Below are positions 60,083 to 64,000 of a DNA stretch of 64,000 nucleotides, piece after piece (within the stretch, counting starts at the first letter, position 1; each line of letters opens with the position of its first letter). Source of the stretch: Eopsaltria australis (taxonomy: Eukaryota; Chordata; Aves; Passeriformes; Petroicidae); the NCBI GenBank assembly GCA_034509425.1, contig JAVTVJ010011134.1:186001-250000 (forward strand), given 5' to 3'. Under the pieces are notes generated by a model. It was not told the origin of the DNA. It made no database searches and saw only the letters and a list, made by a program, of their open reading frames with translations. Position numbers and translations under genes: made by a program.

Positions 60083-60305
60083 TCAAAAGTCTTAAACTGA
60101 AGGAGTACAGGCTTAGATTGGATATTCAGGAAGAAATTAGGGAGGCTGGGGAGGCCTTGGCAGAGTTTGCCCAGAGAAGCTGTGGCTGCCCCATCCCTGG
60201 GAGTGTCCAAGGCCAGGTTGGAGCAGCCTGGGATGGTGGCAGGGGGTGGGATGAGACGATTTTTAAAGTCTCTTCCATCCCAAACCAGTCTGGGATTCTA
60301 TTTTG
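60083..60305 (+). mobile_element. CR1 LINE 3' fragment
   Basis: This matches the CR1 tail on the + strand: TTAAACTGAAGGAGTA, GGATATTCAGGAAGAAATT, TTGCCCAGAGAAGCTGTGGC, AAGGCCAGGTTGGAGCAGCC, CTTCCATCCCAAACCAG, GGGATTCTA. It is 5'-truncated. The 202-codon frame that crosses it is not a gene. Confidence 0.92.
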
Positions 60306-63300
60306 GCTCTCAGCTCCCAACAGAGTCACTTACTCACCACAAAACTTCACACACTGGGATGGATTTGGTGACACACGGGGAGGTTTCATTCATCCTTAGA
60401 TTTTCCACAAGTTGCCTCACCCCAGATGCATTCAAAATATTGGACTCATGGAGCAAAACTTGATGGGATTTGTGAGATCCTCTTTCAGTAAAAGTCAGCA
60501 TTAAGTGCAGGAATTTCTGCAGAGAATCAGTGTGACCAGCACAAGCTCAGTTCCCAGAAAAATGTGTTCCCAGGAAGCCCAAGGAGCAGTCATGCTCCCA
60601 TCTGGGGCTGGCTCAGACACCTCTGTGCACAAAAACCAAGCCAAAGCTTGTTTGAATATTGAAATGATCTCATCTGGACTCATCCCTATGCATTTGTTCC
60701 TCAGGACAGCAGTCATCTGCCTGCCCTGGGAGCAGCTCTTTCATCTGGAGTGCTCTCCCTCTATCCAGGCAGAGGACAGGCTGCCTGCACAAGGTAATTA
60801 TCATTTCATCTCTGCCTGCCTCGCTGAGGAACTGCTGGCTGGAGGTGCTGCCTTCCTCCTCTTGGCTGCAAAGACACTCTGAGTGATAGAGTGTAGAGTT
60901 AAATCAGATGAGCTGCATCCCAACCCAGGCAATTCTCAACTTGTGTTTTGCAAATTAAGCAGGCAAGGGATATACAGAAATTAGGCAAAGAGGAGAGTCA
61001 GGGCTCATCCTGGCACTGGTACCCTCCTGCTGAGGGTCACACATGGACAGGACAATTCCCAACCAGATTTCACTGCCTCTCCATGAATCCTTTCTCCATC
61101 TGAGAGTGGAGATGCTGGTCCCAACCTCCTCTGCCAATTCCTCTTTGATCTACTGATGGAAAGAACCCCAATCCTAACACAGATGGTATTTCTCACTCAC
61201 TAAGTTAATTTTAAGATCCCTTTTTTAAACCATGATGATAAAAACTTGTGACCTTCCCCAGGCTGAGCACAGTAAAACAGCACAGACATGACTTCTAAAA
61301 CAAAGAGCTGCAGGAAGAAAATCTAAACCCAGCTAACCTTTCCTATTTAACATTTCAGGGCTGCTCAACACAAAATGCATCACTAAAACCAGGCTACGAA
61401 ACACTGAAGCACATCTTGCAGCTAAAAAATTTACATTCTCTGTCGCTAGAAGAGCTTTACAAAACATTATCCACACTGTCCTGAGCCCCTTCCAAAGCCA
61501 GGTAGACTGAAAATCAAGGAATTCACTGCTGGCCAAGCCCAGAGCCTGGAACTTTATGTATTTCTTACTTAAGTGACTTTATTCCAGTGTGCATGGAGCA
61601 GGTGGTTGGACTGGTTCTCAGCAGCACTCAAACAATATCCAGGGTAAATCACAGTCAAGGGCATTTTCCCAGGAGGAAAGGAGGGGAAAGGTGAGGCTGG
61701 ATTTCCCTGCAGCATGAGGGGCCCCAGGATTGAAAGCACGAGGTGAAAACTGCCCACGGACGGGGGCAAATTCAGCTTGGCACTGCTCCTCCTCTCTTCA
61801 CAGCCAGTGGCACCTGGCAGTGGCACCTCTGCCACCTTCCAGAGGGCTGGGAGGGAGCTGGCACTGCAAGGGAAGGGCATTCAAGGGAATGGCAGCACGA
61901 ATCCCTTCAGCTCTGTAAGGACAGACCTACAGCACCCAAAACTTCCTCCTTCCCTAGGTGCCAGGGAGTTGTTCCATGGTGATTTCTGCACCATGGCAGA
62001 AGTTGGAGTGCTCAGTCAAAGTGTTTGGCCTTTCAGAATTCAGAATTTCACTGTGAATTTCTTTTTCTCAACCTCCTGGCACCAGCACTTTCTCCACATC
62101 CTCATTTTTCCTTTAATTGTTGATGTCCCACCCCAGATCGTGGCACCTGAGCTGGGTTAAAGGATGCTGTAGCACCTTTGGGTGCCCTGGCAGTGACCAT
62201 GGAGATGTTCCCAACCCCTCCACTTGGCTTTGTCAAACATGAAACAAGTTTTTCTTGACCCCAAAATATTTGCTGCACCAGGCCGAGGCAGGATTTCACA
62301 CCGAGCTGTGCAACAAACCCGTGTGACCCTCAAATATCACAGGGAAAATGCTGTTTGCAAGTTCACATCACAACCCAGTTGTGCAACACGTTGAACTAAT
62401 TCAAGGGCATTTTCTCTGACCCCAGGAGCCTTCTCAGAATTTTACTCAAGAGCACAAACGTGACCATTACATTGCTAATGTGGTTTCTAGAGGATGGAAT
62501 TGCTGGAGTTTCTAGAGGGTAGGGTTTCAGGAGAAAATACAAATGAAAAATAAAATACATACAGGTTGTCTGAAACACCTCCTCAGAAGGCATGAGGATC
62601 TGAGGGGTGAATGTTTTCCTTTCTTGGAAGCAGCCAACAGAATCCCACTGCAGTGATACAGCATGGAAATGGAAAAATAAAATTAAAAAAAAATAGAGAA
62701 ATTAAAGAAAATGGGGAAGCAGCCTTGTATTGAAGTGCTTCTATGGATGCCTTCCACTCTGCCTGTTTCAGGAGCAGCTCCACAGCATCCATCCACCCTT
62801 CTGGGAATGCAAAAACGCAAAATAGCTTTAAAACAGTTATTTCTAAATGTGGCTCACCTCCTTCTCCTGCTGAGCCACCGAAACCCAGAAATTCCAAAAC
62901 CTTTTTCAGCCCCTGATATTTTAACTTTGCTTCTTCCTGTACACCTGGCAGTGCCCAGGCTGTGGATGGCAGAGGTGAGACTGGGCCAGCACTGGCACAG
63001 AGAGTCACGAGCCACCCTTGGGTTAGTCCCAGGCCCTGCAAGCTGTGCCCAAAGCCCTGCCTGGCTCTGCCAGCAGCTGTTGCAAGCTGTGAGCCAGGAT
63101 TTTGGCATTCCCAGCTGAAACCCTAGGCACAGGAGCCCTGACAAAGGGACAAGGTCAGCAGGGTGACATGGCAGGGTTGACGGGGATGGTGCTGGACTGA
63201 CCCACATCCAACACACTGAGTCAGCTCTAATCCCTTCCCAGGTCATGCAGCTGGTAAACATCTGGCTGTGGCACCTCGGCCACCTTCTAGGGGGAATTAT

Positions 63301-63554
63301 CCTTCCAGGCTCGTCCTGCTGTAGCAGTTGGCAATTGTTTGTGCAGCCACATTGCTGCTCTGACCTGCTTTTCACAAAAAAATGCCACAGAACCAAGATT
63401 TTCTAAGCAAATCTTTGCCTAATAATGCTCAGTTTGGTTCCATGTGAAATTAGGAAGTAATTCTTGTACACTCCAAGTGATTTTTTGGTGAAAAATGGAT
63501 ATGGCTCTTCCAGAGTTTGGATATGGAAAATTTGTTGAGCACTAAAAGCTGTTT
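60306..63554. other. Intergenic region, no gene seen
   Basis: No exon, RNA gene or structured repeat is supported between the two CR1 fragments. Confidence 0.6.
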
Positions 63555-63672
63555 CTAGACAGCACCATGGGCTTGGAGCAGCCTGGGGCAGGGGAGATGT
63601 CCATGCATGGCAGGGGTGGAATGGGATCAGCTTTAAGCTCCCTCTAACCCCAAACCATTCAGGATTCCATGG
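63555..63672 (+). mobile_element. CR1 LINE terminal fragment
   Basis: A short CR1 3' end: GGCTTGGAGCAGCCTGGGGC, CATGGCAGGGGTGGAATGGG, CCCCAAACCATTCAGGATTC. The preceding part of the element is missing. Confidence 0.85.
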
Positions 63673-64000
63673 TGCTGTGATTGCTCAGGACACATCACAC
63701 ATTCCAGGGGTTTTACAAGCCCGGACACTTCCTCCCCTGGATTTGCAGAGGTGCTTTGAGGTCAACACATCCCTGCAAAAACCCCATTTTCTCTTCCTGT
63801 GTGTCCAGATTCAGCTGCACAAAAGCCCAGACTCACATCCTTCTTTTAACCATCCTGTTTTCCTGATTCCATCCCAAACAATTCCTTCCTCTGCCACTCT
63901 CCAGGCTGTGATACCTGGCAGGAATGAGGCTGGGTGTGTCCTGGGGAGTAAATTCTGCCTCCAAACCACAGGCTGGCCCTGCGAGTTCCTTATCCTGCAC
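63673..64000. other. Intergenic end of window
   Basis: Nothing recognised. Confidence 0.6.

Noticed and set aside
59791..60399. 202-codon frame near 60 kb
   Set aside because: It runs through an antiquated CR1 tail; no reverse transcriptase motif is present.
46038..64000. A third protein-coding gene upstream of SCN3B
   Set aside because: No open frame here combines splice sites, domain motifs and length; all look like background.

Overview
This window is a piece of a vertebrate nuclear genome, most likely a bird and plausibly a songbird. The evidence is CR1 LINE tails, short AT-poor introns with many simple repeats, and solo LTRs resembling songbird endogenous retroviruses. The species cannot be named from sequence alone. 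Two convergent genes account for essentially all protein-coding signal. The gene order GRAMD1B–SCN3B is the order I know from human 11q24.

GRAMD1B (Aster-B, the ER-anchored cholesterol transfer protein) runs on the + strand from 2031 to about 37975. The window opens inside its first intron. The exons, joined with consistent phases, give 729 codons plus one base when only the KSQSWYN microexon is counted. That leaves about 8-9 residues for an upstream exon outside the window, against a known human length of about 738. The order is: N-terminal serine-rich exon (2031-2241); four in-frame 21-24 nt microexons (3632, 6658, 9059, 10057); a predicted alternative first exon (14997-15134); GRAM domain exons (16779-19059); acidic linker (21319-23387); VASt/ASTER sterol domain (23729-26764); basic linker (27486-28005); transmembrane segment split by a 12 nt microexon (29659-29670) and continued at 29964; C-terminal exons ending with TGA at 31917-31919; then a long 3'UTR.

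SCN3B (sodium channel beta-3 subunit) runs on the - strand from its ATG at 45208-45210 to its stop at 40721-40723, in five coding exons that join to exactly 215 codons. Its CpG-island promoter and leader (about 45211-45790) carry a CTG-type repeat and abut a CR1 LINE. Its predicted 3' end near 37985 coincides with the predicted GRAMD1B 3' end, so the two transcripts appear to meet tail to tail.

From 46038 to 64000 I see no convincing exon. This stretch is intergenic DNA upstream of SCN3B with CR1 fragments, a 19-copy GGGAA-type microsatellite, and an AT-richer block (about 58440-59600) holding a hairpin, a palindrome and homeodomain-like motifs that could be regulatory.

The most interesting signals are the microexon cluster just before the GRAM domain, the microexon inside the membrane anchor, the predicted alternative N-terminus, and the shared bidirectional polyadenylation region. 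There is no bacterial operon, CRISPR array, intact retroviral gene, rRNA or tRNA that I can support.
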